Source: Nocardioides renjunii
GTDB lineage: Bacteria > Actinomycetota > Actinomycetes > Propionibacteriales > Nocardioidaceae
Direction of reading: 5' to 3'
Assembly (NCBI RefSeq): GCF_034661175.1
Contig: NZ_CP141058.1
Span: 2,170,001 to 2,234,000 of the forward strand
Length of the DNA stretch: 64,000 nt
Shown piece by piece: positions 7,509-16,407 of the stretch. Within the stretch, counting starts at the first letter, position 1, and every line of letters starts with the position of its first letter. The position numbers and the translations under genes were made by a program. The notes below the pieces were generated by a model. It ran no database searches. It was given only the letters and a program-made list of their open reading frames with translations, and was not told where the DNA came from.

Positions 7509-8862
7509 GGCCGGCCCCCTCCCCCGGCTCGGGGGAGACGGCGCGCAGGTCGAGCCGGTCGATCCGCAGACCCTCCATCCGCTCCACGGTGAGGGTGACC
7601 AGGCGCTCGCGCAGCTCGCGCGGGTCGCTGCGGTCGGGCACCGGGACCTCGATCCGGTCGCCGGGCTCGGGGATCTTGCCGAGCCCGCGCATCACCAGCC
7701 CGGCGACGGTGTCGTAGTCCTCGTGGTCGGGCAGCTCGATGTCGGTGGCGTCCTCCACCTCGTCGGGACGCAGCAGGCCCGACAGCGTCCAGCTGCCGTC
7801 GCGCCGCTGGCGGATCCGCGCGCCGAGGCGGTCGTGCTCGTCGGAGATGTCACCGACGATCTCCTCCACGACGTCCTCGAGGGTCACGATGCCGGCGTGC
7901 CCGCCGTACTCGTCGAGGACGACGGCCATCTGGAAGCCGTCCTGGCGCAGCAGCGCGAGGAGCGGGTCGAGGCGCAGGCTGTCGGGCACGACGACCGGCC
8001 GGACCATGACGTGCTTGATCCGGGTCGTGGCCCGCTCGTGCACCGGCACCGCGACGGCGTGCTTGACGTGGACCGTGCCGACGACGGTGTCCTCGGCGTC
8101 GAGCACCGGGAAGCGGGAGTGGCCGGTCTGGCGGGCCAGCTCGACGACGGCGGAGACCCGGTCGCCCTCCTCGACCGTCGTGGTGCGCACGCGCGGGGTC
8201 ATGATCTCGCCGGCGGTGCGGGTGCCGAACTCGACCGACCGCTCGACGAGCTCGGCGGTGTCGGCGTCGAGGGTGCCCTGGTCGGCCGAGCGCTGCACGA
8301 GGGAGGCGAGCTCCTGCGCGCTGCGGGCGGACCGGAGCTCCTCCTGCGGCTCGATGCCCAGGCGCCGCACGATCGCGTTGGCCGAGCCGTTGAGCACCTT
8401 GATGGGTCGCGCGGTGAGGGCGGTGAAGCCGCGCATGAACCCCTGGGTCGCGCGGGCGGTCTCCAGCGGCCGGGCGATGGCGATGTTCTTGGGCACCATC
8501 TCGCCGAAGATCATCGTCACGACGGTGCCGAGGACCAGGCCCAGCGCGAGGGACAGCGGCGACACCGCGCCGTCCGGCACCCCGGCGGCCGCGAGCGGAC
8601 CGTCGATGAGGTCGGAGATGGCCGGCTCGGCGAGGAACCCGATGGCCAGGTTGGTGACCGTGATGCCGACCTGCGCGCCCGAGAGCTGGGTCGACAGCGA
8701 GCGCAGAGCGAGCTGTACGCCGCGCGCGCCCTCGTCACCGGAGGCGGCGGCGCGCTCGACGCTCGGCCGGTCGACGGTGACGAAGGAGAACTCGGCGGCG
8801 ACGAAGAGCCCGCACGCGGCGACGAGCGCCAGCGAGACGAGGAGGAGCACCAACGGGGTCAC
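7498..8862 (-). CDS. CNNM/CBS/CorC_HlyC domain protein (hemolysin C-like, putative Mg2+/Co2+ transporter)
   Basis: A 454-aa protein with the full domain set: CNNM membrane domain (LFVAAEFSFVTVDRPSVE, GAQVGITVTNLAIGFLAEPA, FGEMVPKNIAIARP), a CBS pair (GHSRFPVLDAEDTVVGTVHV; GIVTLEDVVEEIVGDISDE) and a C-terminal CorC/HlyC domain (WTLSGLLRPDEVEDATDIEL through TLTVERMEGLRIDRLDL). The start is GTG at 8862. It is the first gene of a pair with the shorter paralogue. The 226-base gap upstream separates it from the divergent sulfatase and should hold both promoters; I could not assign clear hexamers there. Confidence 0.92.
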   Translation of the reverse strand: MTPLVLLLVSLALVAACGLFVAAEFSFVTVDRPSVERAAASGDEGARGVQLALRSLSTQLSGAQVGITVTNLAIGFLAEPAISDLIDGPLAAAGVPDGAVSPLSLALGLVLGTVVTMIFGEMVPKNIAIARPLETARATQGFMRGFTALTARPIKVLNGSANAIVRRLGIEPQEELRSARSAQELASLVQRSADQGTLDADTAELVERSVEFGTRTAGEIMTPRVRTTTVEEGDRVSAVVELARQTGHSRFPVLDAEDTVVGTVHVKHAVAVPVHERATTRIKHVMVRPVVVPDSLRLDPLLALLRQDGFQMAVVLDEYGGHAGIVTLEDVVEEIVGDISDEHDRLGARIRQRRDGSWTLSGLLRPDEVEDATDIELPDHEDYDTVAGLVMRGLGKIPEPGDRIEVPVPDRSDPRELRERLVTLTVERMEGLRIDRLDLRAVSPEPGEGAGREQ

Positions 8863-9088
8863 GACGCGCGCCCGGAGCCGAGTGCGGTCGTGCGGGGACT
8901 TTGACTATCGTCCATGGTCGGCGCTGGGGTTCCTTCTCTGGGCGGTTCTCGGCGTCGGCAAGGGTCAAGCGTAACGGTTGCGGCTCCCCCCGTCCCAGTC
9001 GTCGTGTCGCTTTGGGAAGGCGCCCCCGCGACCCCTAGTCTGGCCGCCACACTGGGGAAGATCAGGACCTTCGGGGTCTCGGCGGGGG

Positions 9089-10588
9089 ATGTGGATGCGA
9101 GCGTGGGCACAGTCGGTCACGGCTGCACTCCTGGTGGTGCTCGTGGCCACCCTCGCGACGGTCACCGCCAACGGTGACTCGGCCGATCCCGGCTCGGTCC
9201 GGATGGCCCAGGGCACCCAGTCGCCCGGCAGCGCGCCGGGCGCCGACGGGCGCCGTCCCAACCTCGTCTTCGTCATGACCGACGACATGCGCGACGACGA
9301 CCTCGACCACATGCCCCTCACCCGCCGGCTCCTCGTGGAGCAGGGCATGGAGTTCACCGACGCGATCTCCCCCCACCCGCTGTGCTGCCCGGCGCGCGCC
9401 CAGCTGGCGACGGGGCAGTACGCGCAGAACAACGGCGTCCAGCACAACAAGGGCGTCCACGGCGGCTTCGAGGCGCTCGACCCGACCGAGGAGGCGAGCA
9501 GCTGGTTCCGCGACGGGGGCTACAGCACCGGGTTCGTCGGCAAGTTCCTCAACGGCTACGGACCCGACGACGTACGACCGGCCGGCTGGTCGCGGTGGGA
9601 CGCGCTGACCCGGGGCGTCTACGACTACGTGAACTTCTCGATGACCGGCGACGGGGACCCGCGCCACTACACCGGCAGCTACGTGACGTCGGTGATCGAG
9701 GAGCGCACCAACCAGGACATCCGCGACTTCGCCCGCGCCGGTGACCCGTTCGTGGTCTACGCCTGGCACCTCGCGCCCCACTACCGGATCACGCCGGAGG
9801 GCGGCCGCGGACTGCCCCCGGCAGCGCCCGGCGACGAGGACGTGCTCCTCGACGAGCCCCCGGCGTCCTTCGACGACCCCGCCTTCAACGAGGCGGACGT
9901 CTCCGACCAACCGTCCTACCTCCGCCACCTCTCCCCCGCCTCGCGTGACGACGTGCGGGCCGAGAACACCGCCCGGCTCCAGTCGCTGCAGGCAGTCGAC
10001 CGCGCGGTCGGCTCGATGGTGGCCACCCTCGAGGCGCAGGGCGTGCTCGACGACACTTACATCGTGTTCACCTCCGACAACGGCTACTCCCTCGGCGAGC
10101 ACCGGTTCACCGGCAAGGACGTGCTCACCGAGGAGGCGATGCAGGTCCCGCTGGTGGTGCGCGGCCCCGGCATCGCCCCGGGCAGCACGTCGGACCTGCC
10201 GGTCACGCTGGTCGACCTCCCCGTCACCTTCGCCGGGCTCACCGGGGTCGCCCCGCAGTGGCAGGTCGACGGGACCTCGCTGGTGCCGACCCTCCTCGGT
10301 GCCGAGCAGTCGTTCCGCGACACCACCCTGATCCAGACCGGCCGCAAGCTGGAGACGGGGTGGTCGCACCGCGGCGTCCGCACCGAGCGCTACCTCTATG
10401 GCACCGACGGTCGCGACGCCTTCCTCTACGACCGGCTCGTGGACCCCGACGAGATGGTCAACGTGGTCGACGACCCGCGCTACGCGGAGGTGCTGGCCGC
10501 GCTCGAGCTGCGCCGCACGCTGCTGGTCGGGTGCGCGGGCTGGACCTGCAACCAGGTCTTCGGCCCGCTCCCCGAGCCGGCGTCCTGA
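9089..10588 (+). CDS. Secreted or membrane-anchored sulfatase (CxPxR type)
   Basis: A 499-aa sulfatase-family hydrolase that cleaves sulfate esters. An N-terminal hydrophobic segment (SVTAALLVVLVATLATVTA) looks like a signal peptide or anchor. Metal-binding FVMTDDMRDDD follows, and the formylglycine motif C99-C-P-A-R-A (CxPxR) is intact. Later VYAWHLAPHY and VFTSDNGYSLGEHR give the remaining active-site residues. ATG 9089 is selected, with ATG 9095 an equal alternative. Cys99 must be matured by a formylglycine-generating enzyme; one is encoded at 49192-50166. The next gene, a permease, starts 5 nt after the stop. The substrate is unknown. Confidence 0.88.
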   Translation: MWMRAWAQSVTAALLVVLVATLATVTANGDSADPGSVRMAQGTQSPGSAPGADGRRPNLVFVMTDDMRDDDLDHMPLTRRLLVEQGMEFTDAISPHPLCCPARAQLATGQYAQNNGVQHNKGVHGGFEALDPTEEASSWFRDGGYSTGFVGKFLNGYGPDDVRPAGWSRWDALTRGVYDYVNFSMTGDGDPRHYTGSYVTSVIEERTNQDIRDFARAGDPFVVYAWHLAPHYRITPEGGRGLPPAAPGDEDVLLDEPPASFDDPAFNEADVSDQPSYLRHLSPASRDDVRAENTARLQSLQAVDRAVGSMVATLEAQGVLDDTYIVFTSDNGYSLGEHRFTGKDVLTEEAMQVPLVVRGPGIAPGSTSDLPVTLVDLPVTFAGLTGVAPQWQVDGTSLVPTLLGAEQSFRDTTLIQTGRKLETGWSHRGVRTERYLYGTDGRDAFLYDRLVDPDEMVNVVDDPRYAEVLAALELRRTLLVGCAGWTCNQVFGPLPEPAS

Positions 10589-10593
10589 CGCAC

Positions 10594-11679
10594 GTGCCCG
10601 AGCTCGCCGGGACAGTCCTGGCGCAGGTGCTGCCGGTCGCGGTGTTCCTGCTGGCCATCACGGTGACGGCCGAGGTCGCCCAGCTCGCCGGTGTCTTCGA
10701 CGTCGCCGCGCACGCCCTCGCGCGGCGGGCCCGGCACCGCGTGGTGCTCCTCTGGCTGACGTTCGCCGTCCTCGCGGTGGTGTGCACGATCGTGCTGAGC
10801 CTGGACACCACGGCCGTGCTGCTGACACCGGTCGGGCTGGCAGTGGCGCAGCAGACCGGCATCTCGCCGATGCCCTTCGCCCTGACGACGCTGTGGATCG
10901 CCAACACGGGCTCGCTGCTGCTGCCCGTGTCCAACCTGACCAACCTCCTCGCCGTGCACCGCTTCGAGGAGCTCGGCGCGGGACACGGCGACTACGTCCG
11001 CACGGCCGCGCTGCCGGCGGTGGCCGCCGTCGTGGCCACGCTGGTCCTCGTCGCCGTCCTGCAGCGCCGGGCGCTGCGCGGGACGTACGCCGTCGACCCG
11101 CCCGCGGAGCCCCACGACCGGGTGCTGCTGGTGGTCGCGGCGGCGGTCTGCCTGCTCGTGGGTCCGCTGTTCGCCGTGGGTCTCGAGCCGGCCGCCGTGG
11201 CCGTCGGGTCGGCGCTCGTGCTGCTCGCGGCGCTGGCGTGGCGGGCTCCCGGCCTGCTGCGCGAGGTCAGGCCGCCGTGGCTGATGGCCGGCGCCTTCGT
11301 GCTGGTCGCCGGGCTGCTGCGGCTGGCGCAGGCCGAGGGGCTCCTCGACTGGCTGGCCCCGGCCGTCGGGACCGGCACCCGCACGCTCGACCTGCTCCAC
11401 CTCGCCGGGGCGTCGGCGGTGGCCGCCAACCTGGTCAACAACCTGCCGGCCTACCTGCTCGTCGAGCCGTCGGCGGCCGACGACACCCGTCGCCTCGTCG
11501 CGACGCTCGTCGGGGTCAACGCCGGCGCGCTCGTCACCCCGTGGGCCTCGCTGGCGACGCTGCTGTGGCTCCAGCGGTGCCGCGCCGCCGGCGTCCGGGT
11601 GCCGCTGCTGCGCCTCGCCGGGTGGGGCGCCGTCTGCGCCACCGTCGCCGTGGTCACCGCCACGCTCGCCATCCGCTGA
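10594..11679 (+). CDS. ArsB/NhaD-like (ion transporter superfamily) permease
   Basis: A 361-aa membrane protein with about ten transmembrane helices. LSLDTTAVLLTPVGLAVA and SLLLPVSNLTNLLA are diagnostic half-helix regions of the ArsB/SLC13-like ion transporter superfamily, repeated in part near the C-terminus (AANLVNNLPAYLL, VNAGALVTPWASLATLLWL). The start is GTG at 10594. It lacks any partner arsR, arsA or arsC nearby, so arsenite export is not supported by context. Coupling to the sulfatase suggests it might move an anion released by that enzyme; this is inference. Confidence 0.75.
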   Translation: MPELAGTVLAQVLPVAVFLLAITVTAEVAQLAGVFDVAAHALARRARHRVVLLWLTFAVLAVVCTIVLSLDTTAVLLTPVGLAVAQQTGISPMPFALTTLWIANTGSLLLPVSNLTNLLAVHRFEELGAGHGDYVRTAALPAVAAVVATLVLVAVLQRRALRGTYAVDPPAEPHDRVLLVVAAAVCLLVGPLFAVGLEPAAVAVGSALVLLAALAWRAPGLLREVRPPWLMAGAFVLVAGLLRLAQAEGLLDWLAPAVGTGTRTLDLLHLAGASAVAANLVNNLPAYLLVEPSAADDTRRLVATLVGVNAGALVTPWASLATLLWLQRCRAAGVRVPLLRLAGWGAVCATVAVVTATLAIR

Positions 11680-11721
11680 GCCGCGGCCCGCCCGGCGCGA
11701 CCGGTCGCCGATACTGGCGCG

Positions 11722-12648
11722 GTGACGATCACCCGCGACGACGTGCTCACCGCCCAGCAGCGCATCGGAGGCCGGATCCGGCGCACGCCCCTCCTCGCGC
11801 CGGCCGACGGCGACGGCGTCTGGCTCAAGTGCGAGCACCTCCAGCACTGCGGCGTCTTCAAGACCCGCGGTGCCTTCAACCGGCAGCTCGCGGCACTGGA
11901 GTCCGGCGAGCTCGGCGAGGCCGGCATCGTCGTGGCGTCGGGGGGCAACGCCGGGCTGGCCCAGGCCTTCGCCGCCCGCGCCCTCGGCATCCGGGGGACG
12001 GTCTTCGTCCCGGAGACCGCGCCCGAGGTGAAGGTGCAGCGGATCCGTCGGTACGGCGCCGACGTGCGTCGCGCCGGCACGGAGTACGCCGAGGCCTACC
12101 GGGCCGCCGTCGCGTTCGCCGAGGAGCGGGGCGCGGCCTTCGCCCACGCCTACGACCAGCCCGAGGTGGCCGCCGGCGCCGGCACGATCGGCGAGGAGGT
12201 CCTCGAGGACGAGCCGGGCATCGACACCATCGTGGTCGCCGTGGGCGGTGGCGGTCTCTACGCCGGGATCGCCGCGGCGGTGCGCGGGCGCGCCCGCGTC
12301 GTGGCGGTGGAGCCCGAGCGCATCCCGACCCTCCACGCCGCCCTGGCCGCGGGCCACCCGGTCGACGTCGAGGTGTCCGGCATCGCCGCCGACTCGCTCG
12401 GCGCCCGGCGGGTGGGCGACCTGGCGTTCGCCGCCGCGCAGGCCGAGGCGCCGGTCTCGGTCCTCGTCAGCGACGAGGCGATCGCGGCGGCGCGGACGCA
12501 CCTGTGGGACGAGTACCGCATCGCCTCCGAGCACGGCGCCGCCACTGCTCTCGCGGGCCTGCTGTCGTCGGCGTACGTGCCCGGCGCTGGCGAACGGGTC
12601 GCCGTGGTGGTCTGCGGCGCCAACACGGACCCCGGCACGCTCGCCTAG
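11722..12648 (+). CDS. PLP-dependent threonine/serine dehydratase-like enzyme
   Basis: A 308-aa fold-type II PLP enzyme. The Schiff-base lysine is K47 in GVFKTRGAFN, the phosphate-binding loop is VGGGGLYAGI, and SGGNAGLA is the substrate-carboxylate loop. The C-terminal ACT regulatory domain of biosynthetic IlvA is absent, so it resembles catabolic threonine/serine dehydratases or serine racemase-like proteins. The start is GTG at 11722. It stands 42 bases after the permease on the same strand but is functionally unrelated as far as can be seen. Confidence 0.87.
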   Translation: MTITRDDVLTAQQRIGGRIRRTPLLAPADGDGVWLKCEHLQHCGVFKTRGAFNRQLAALESGELGEAGIVVASGGNAGLAQAFAARALGIRGTVFVPETAPEVKVQRIRRYGADVRRAGTEYAEAYRAAVAFAEERGAAFAHAYDQPEVAAGAGTIGEEVLEDEPGIDTIVVAVGGGGLYAGIAAAVRGRARVVAVEPERIPTLHAALAAGHPVDVEVSGIAADSLGARRVGDLAFAAAQAEAPVSVLVSDEAIAAARTHLWDEYRIASEHGAATALAGLLSSAYVPGAGERVAVVVCGANTDPGTLA

Positions 12649-12680
12649 CGCGCCGGCGACCCGGCTCAGGCGGTGATCAT

Positions 12681-13814
12681 TCAGGCGGTGATGGCGCCCC
12701 CCGCCTCGCCGAGGAGGCGGTCACGCAGGGCGACGAGCTCGGACACGGCGCCGAGGAAGCGCACGGTGCTGTCGCCCACGTGCAGGTCGTCGAAGTAGTG
12801 GTGGCGCATCGCGGTCCGGGCGAGGCGGTGCTCGTCGTGCTGGAGGCGGTCGCGGAGCAGCTCGCTCAGCCCGTCGACCTCGCCCGGGCGTACGACGTCC
12901 GAGCACCGGCTCAGGGGGACGTGCTGGCGCAGCCGATCGTCGTCCTCGTGGCGGTCGGTGAGGACGATCGGCTTGTCGGTGTGGAGGTAGAGCCAGTCGA
13001 GGCCGACCGACGAGACGTCGGTGACGATCGCGTCGCACACGGGCATGACTGCGAGGATGTCGCCCTCGACGACCGCGGTGTGCCCGGCGCCCGGCTCGCG
13101 TCCGGCCGCCTCCGCCACGACGTCCAGGACCTCCCGGTGGGCCGCCGCGACGGCGGGGGTGCGGCTGGTGACGACCTTGGGATGCGGCTTGTAGACCAGC
13201 CGCACGCCCGGCACGGCGAGGACGGCGCGGACGATGGCCGGGCCCATGACGTCGACCGAGGTGTAGTCGTTGTAGGCCGCGTCGCCCTCCCAGGTCGGCG
13301 CGTAGAGCACCGTGGAGCGCTCGCTCGGCTCCAGCAACGGCGTCCGCCGCAGGTCGAGCTGCGGCCGGCCGATGCGCACCAGCCGTCGGGCGTCGAGCTC
13401 GAGGAGCTCGGCGACGTAGCGCTGCACCGCCGCCTCCCCCGCCACGAACACCCGGTCGTAGGCCTTGGCGTTGTTGCTCGCCATCGACTGCTTGTCGCTC
13501 TCGCCGTGGTTGACGTGCACGTGCAGGCGACGGCTGTCGAGCAGCGAGTCGAAGTTCTGCACGGAGTTGTTGCAGTAGAGGACGACCTTGGCGTCGAGCT
13601 CGGCGTAGACCGCCGACAGGTCGGCCAGCGTCGGCGCCGTGACCACCCGGAGCCGCGTGCGGGCCGCGACGAGCTCCGCGGCCTCGGGATCGCGCAGGAC
13701 GAGGCACACGCGGTGGACGTCGTCGAGCACCTCGAGGACCTCGAGCCACTGGACGAGCTGGTAGGTCCGGCTGGGGTCGCCTGCGAAGTAGGCGACGACG
13801 GGGACGGCGTTCAC
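12681..13814 (-). CDS. CDP-glycerol glycerophosphotransferase family protein (TagB/TagF-like)
   Basis: A 377-aa protein with motifs of the CDP-glycerol:poly(glycerophosphate) glycerophosphotransferase family: VNHGESDKQSM, YAPTWEGDA, VYKPHPKVV and VTDVSSVGLDWLYL. Such enzymes build teichoic-acid-like or related glycerophosphate wall polymers by using CDP-glycerol or CDP-ribitol. No transmembrane segment is present; the protein is likely a peripheral cytoplasmic enzyme. The end of the gene carries a small direct duplication that repeats ATCACCGCCTGA, including the stop codon. No wall-polymer gene cluster surrounds it. Confidence 0.85.
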   Translation of the reverse strand: MNAVPVVAYFAGDPSRTYQLVQWLEVLEVLDDVHRVCLVLRDPEAAELVAARTRLRVVTAPTLADLSAVYAELDAKVVLYCNNSVQNFDSLLDSRRLHVHVNHGESDKQSMASNNAKAYDRVFVAGEAAVQRYVAELLELDARRLVRIGRPQLDLRRTPLLEPSERSTVLYAPTWEGDAAYNDYTSVDVMGPAIVRAVLAVPGVRLVYKPHPKVVTSRTPAVAAAHREVLDVVAEAAGREPGAGHTAVVEGDILAVMPVCDAIVTDVSSVGLDWLYLHTDKPIVLTDRHEDDDRLRQHVPLSRCSDVVRPGEVDGLSELLRDRLQHDEHRLARTAMRHHYFDDLHVGDSTVRFLGAVSELVALRDRLLGEAGGAITA

Positions 13815-13871
13815 GACGGAAGTCTAGTGCGGCGACCACCCGCCCGATGACGAGTCCCGGAGGTCGGCTGG

Positions 13872-15350
13872 TCAGCCGACGTGCCAGTGGCGGCGGACGA
13901 GCTCGTCGCGCGCGGCCTGGTCCTTGCCCATCTTCGTCACGAGGTCCGCGTCCGCGTCCGAGCGGAGCCGCTCGAGCACCGCGTCGACGAGCTCCGCGGG
14001 GAACACGCCGTCGGCCTCGAACAGGTCGCGCCGCTCCTCGAGGGCGTCGGCGGACTCGGCGCACGAGGACGGCAGCTGCTCGAAGTCGTCGTGGTCGGCG
14101 GTGCTGAGCCGCTCGGCGACGTCGAGGCTGTCCGGGTCACCGAGGCCCTGCCGGGCGGCGACCGCCATCCCGGCCAGGAGCAGGTGGACGTCGGCCGAGC
14201 CGTCGGCCAGCCGCAGCTCCACCGTCTGGGCGTGGACGGCCGGCTCGGGGACCGGTCCCGAGCGGCCCGGGTTGGCGTGGGCGACCATGGCGGGCAGCAC
14301 GTCGCCGTTCCAGGCGAGCGGGTCGCGGACCAGCCCGGTGCGGTCCGTCTCGCCCCAGGAGATGCCCTCCGGCGACTCGTCGCCCTCGGTGAAGCGCAGG
14401 TAGGACGTGGGCACGGTGTTGCCGAACGCGGTGAGGGCCCTGGCCGACGAGAGGTAGCCGGCGATCAGCCTGCGGCCGGTGTCGTCGAGCCCGGAGGGCC
14501 CCACGATCGCGTTGGCCCCGTCGCGCACGAGGCGGCTGTGCACGTGCAGGCCGCTGCCTGCCCCGTCGCTGCTGACCGAGGGTGCGAAGGTCACCTCGAG
14601 GCCGTGCGCGTGGGCGACCTCGCGCACCACCCACTTGGCCAGGACGAGCACGTCGGCGGCCTGCTCGACCGGGACGGGCAGGAACTCGATCTCGTGCTGC
14701 ACGAGTTGCCGCTCCTCCTCCCGGATGTTGCCGACCTCGCCGTGGGCGTACTTGAGCTGCACTCCCATCGAGGCCAGGTGGCCGAGCACCTGCTCGCGCA
14801 CCCGCTGGCCCTTGGAGAACGGCGCCGACTCCTGGTAGCCCCGCTCCTCCTCCACCGCGAAGATCTCCTCGACCGGCCCCACGAGGTAGTACTCGAGCTC
14901 GCCGAACGCCTCGAGGACCATGCCGGTCTCCCGGGTCAGCGCCTCGGCCGCCCGGCGCACGACCTGCTCGCCGGCGTACGGCAGCGGCTGGCCGTCCTCG
15001 CCGTAGAACGAGCAGATCACGTCCAGGGACGGCCGCTCCCCGAACGGGTTGACGAATGCGGTGCGGTGCCGCGGGACGATGTAGACGTCGCTGGTGGCGG
15101 CGTCGGTGCCCTCGAAGATGCTGGAGCCGTCGACGCGCTCACCGATCGTCAGCACCTGCTCGAGGTGGTCGCGCGAGCTGATCGCGAACGCGATCGTCTT
15201 GAGGCGCCCGTCGCCGCCCACGTAGCGCAGGTTCGCCTGCCGCAGCTCGAGCTCCTCCGCCGCCCGGACCAGGTCGTCGGTGGTGAACTCGGCGGCGGGC
15301 TTGTCGAGCAGGCGCACCAGGGGGTGGGGCTCGAAGGCGTCGGTGGTCAT
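13872..15350 (-). CDS. Glutamine synthetase family protein (GlnA-like)
   Basis: A 492-aa protein with the N-terminal beta-grasp region (DGSSIFEGTDAATSDVYIVP) and the catalytic core: AFGELEYYLVG (metal-binding Glu), HEIEF, GSGLHVHSRL (ammonium/glutamate region), GNTVPTSYLRF and QTVELRLADGSADVHLLLAG. Sequence spacing differs from canonical GlnA I, so it could act on another amine (gamma-glutamyl ligase type). ATG 15350 is preferred over ATG 15356 because AGGA lies 6 nt upstream. The divergent gap to the ABC operon holds a 4x12-bp tandem repeat immediately upstream of this start. Confidence 0.85.
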   Translation of the reverse strand: MTTDAFEPHPLVRLLDKPAAEFTTDDLVRAAEELELRQANLRYVGGDGRLKTIAFAISSRDHLEQVLTIGERVDGSSIFEGTDAATSDVYIVPRHRTAFVNPFGERPSLDVICSFYGEDGQPLPYAGEQVVRRAAEALTRETGMVLEAFGELEYYLVGPVEEIFAVEEERGYQESAPFSKGQRVREQVLGHLASMGVQLKYAHGEVGNIREEERQLVQHEIEFLPVPVEQAADVLVLAKWVVREVAHAHGLEVTFAPSVSSDGAGSGLHVHSRLVRDGANAIVGPSGLDDTGRRLIAGYLSSARALTAFGNTVPTSYLRFTEGDESPEGISWGETDRTGLVRDPLAWNGDVLPAMVAHANPGRSGPVPEPAVHAQTVELRLADGSADVHLLLAGMAVAARQGLGDPDSLDVAERLSTADHDDFEQLPSSCAESADALEERRDLFEADGVFPAELVDAVLERLRSDADADLVTKMGKDQAARDELVRRHWHVG

Positions 15351-15371
15351 GCCCATTCCTACCAACACCGC

Positions 15372-15419
15372 CCTGATGTCCGACCTGATGCCCGACCTGA
15401 TGTCCGCCCTGATGCCCGA
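15372..15419. repeat. Four tandem 12-bp repeats in a divergent promoter region
   Basis: Four head-to-tail 12-mers read CCTGATGTCCGA, CCTGATGCCCGA, CCTGATGTCCGC and CCTGATGCCCGA. A fifth, inverted copy of the core (GACATCAGG) occurs at 15467-15475. A possible -10 element (TAGCAT, 15448-15453) lies between them, directed to the ABC operon. It could be an operator array or a slippage-prone repeat. Confidence 0.85.
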
Positions 15420-15495
15420 TCGCCCCGGCTGTGACCCGGCTCACTGCTAGCATCGCGCCGGCGCGCGACATCAGGGGGAAGCAGGTGGTGGACCG

Positions 15496-16407
15496 GTGCT
15501 GAGGCTCCCGGCAGCGCCTCCGCGCGAGCAGGAGTTCGGCCACGACGCCCTCGTCGTGTGCGACAACCTCGTGCGGATCTACCAGTCCGAGACCATCGAG
15601 GTGCAGGCCCTGCAGGGCTTGGACCTGCTCGTCCACGAGGGCGAGATGGTGGCCCTGGTGGGGGCCTCCGGGTCGGGGAAGTCGACGCTGCTCAACGTCC
15701 TGGCGGGTGTCGACGCGCCGACCGCCGGCCGCGCGCGGGTCGCCGGGCACGACCTCGCCGACATGTCGCGCACCGAGCAGGTGCGCTACCGACGCCACGT
15801 CGTCGGGTTCGTGCGGCAGCAGGCGTCGCGCAACCTCGTCCCCTACCTGACGGCCGGCCAGGTGGTCGACCTGCCGATGACCATCGCCGGGCTCCCCCGC
15901 GCGCGGCGCGGCGCGCGCACCGAGGAGCTGCTCGAGCTCCTCGGCGTCGCCCACTGCACCGACCGTCGTCCCCTCCAGATGTCGGGCGGCGAGCAGCAGC
16001 GCGTCGCCATCGCCGTCGCGCTCGCCAACGAGCCGCGTCTCCTCCTGGCCGACGAGCCGACCGGGGAGCTCGACAGCGCGACCGCGGCCGAGGTGTTCGC
16101 CGCCCTGCGCACGGTCAACCGGGAGCTCGGCGCCACCGTCGTGGTGGTCACCCACGACGCCGCGGTGAGCGGCCAGGTCGCCCGCACGGTCGCCATCCGG
16201 GACGGACGCACCAGCAGCGAGGTGGTCCGCAGCGACGCGGACGCCGGCTCGCCCGCCACGGCCGAGGAGTACGCCGTGATGGACCGCGCCGGCCGGGTGC
16301 AGCTGCCGCGCGAGTTCCGCGAGGCGCTCGAGCTCACCCGCCGCGTCCGGCTGGCGCTCGCCGACGACCACGTCGAGATCCGGTCCGACCGCCGCGAGGA
16401 CGGGTGA
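15496..16407 (+). CDS. ABC exporter ATPase with C-terminal AbrB-like domain
   Basis: A 303-aa MacB/LolD-type ATPase: Walker A GASGSGKST (56-64), signature MSGGEQQRV, Walker B LLLADEPTGELDS and the H-loop VVTHD. From about residue 256 an extra tail reads YAVMDRAGRVQLPREFREAL then RRVRLALADDHVEI, which fits the swapped-hairpin AbrB/SpoVT DNA-binding fold (GRVxLPxxxREAL). The start is GTG at 15496. It overlaps the second ATPase gene by 4 nt and precedes two FtsX-type permeases. The tail might sense or bind something; its role is unknown. Confidence 0.88.
   Translation: MLRLPAAPPREQEFGHDALVVCDNLVRIYQSETIEVQALQGLDLLVHEGEMVALVGASGSGKSTLLNVLAGVDAPTAGRARVAGHDLADMSRTEQVRYRRHVVGFVRQQASRNLVPYLTAGQVVDLPMTIAGLPRARRGARTEELLELLGVAHCTDRRPLQMSGGEQQRVAIAVALANEPRLLLADEPTGELDSATAAEVFAALRTVNRELGATVVVVTHDAAVSGQVARTVAIRDGRTSSEVVRSDADAGSPATAEEYAVMDRAGRVQLPREFREALELTRRVRLALADDHVEIRSDRREDG

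Noticed and set aside
8893..8968. TTGACC and GATAGT hexamers on the minus strand as a promoter for the CorC gene
   Set aside because: They are about 53 bases apart, too far for a -35/-10 pair.
10594..11679. Arsenic resistance operon
   Set aside because: Only the permease resembles ArsB; there is no arsR, arsC or arsA, and it is coupled to a sulfatase.
12663..12692. Direct repeat TCAGGCGGTGAT at the end of the CDP-glycerol transferase gene
   Set aside because: A small local duplication of the last codons and the stop; no sign of function beyond a second in-frame stop.
10398..13850. An 1150-codon open frame on the plus strand
   Set aside because: It crosses four well-supported genes in other frames and has Arg/Pro/Ala-rich composition with no domain; it is a GC-bias shadow.
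15372..15475. Tandem repeats read as a CRISPR array
   Set aside because: The units are 12 bp and directly adjacent with no unique spacers, and no cas genes are near.
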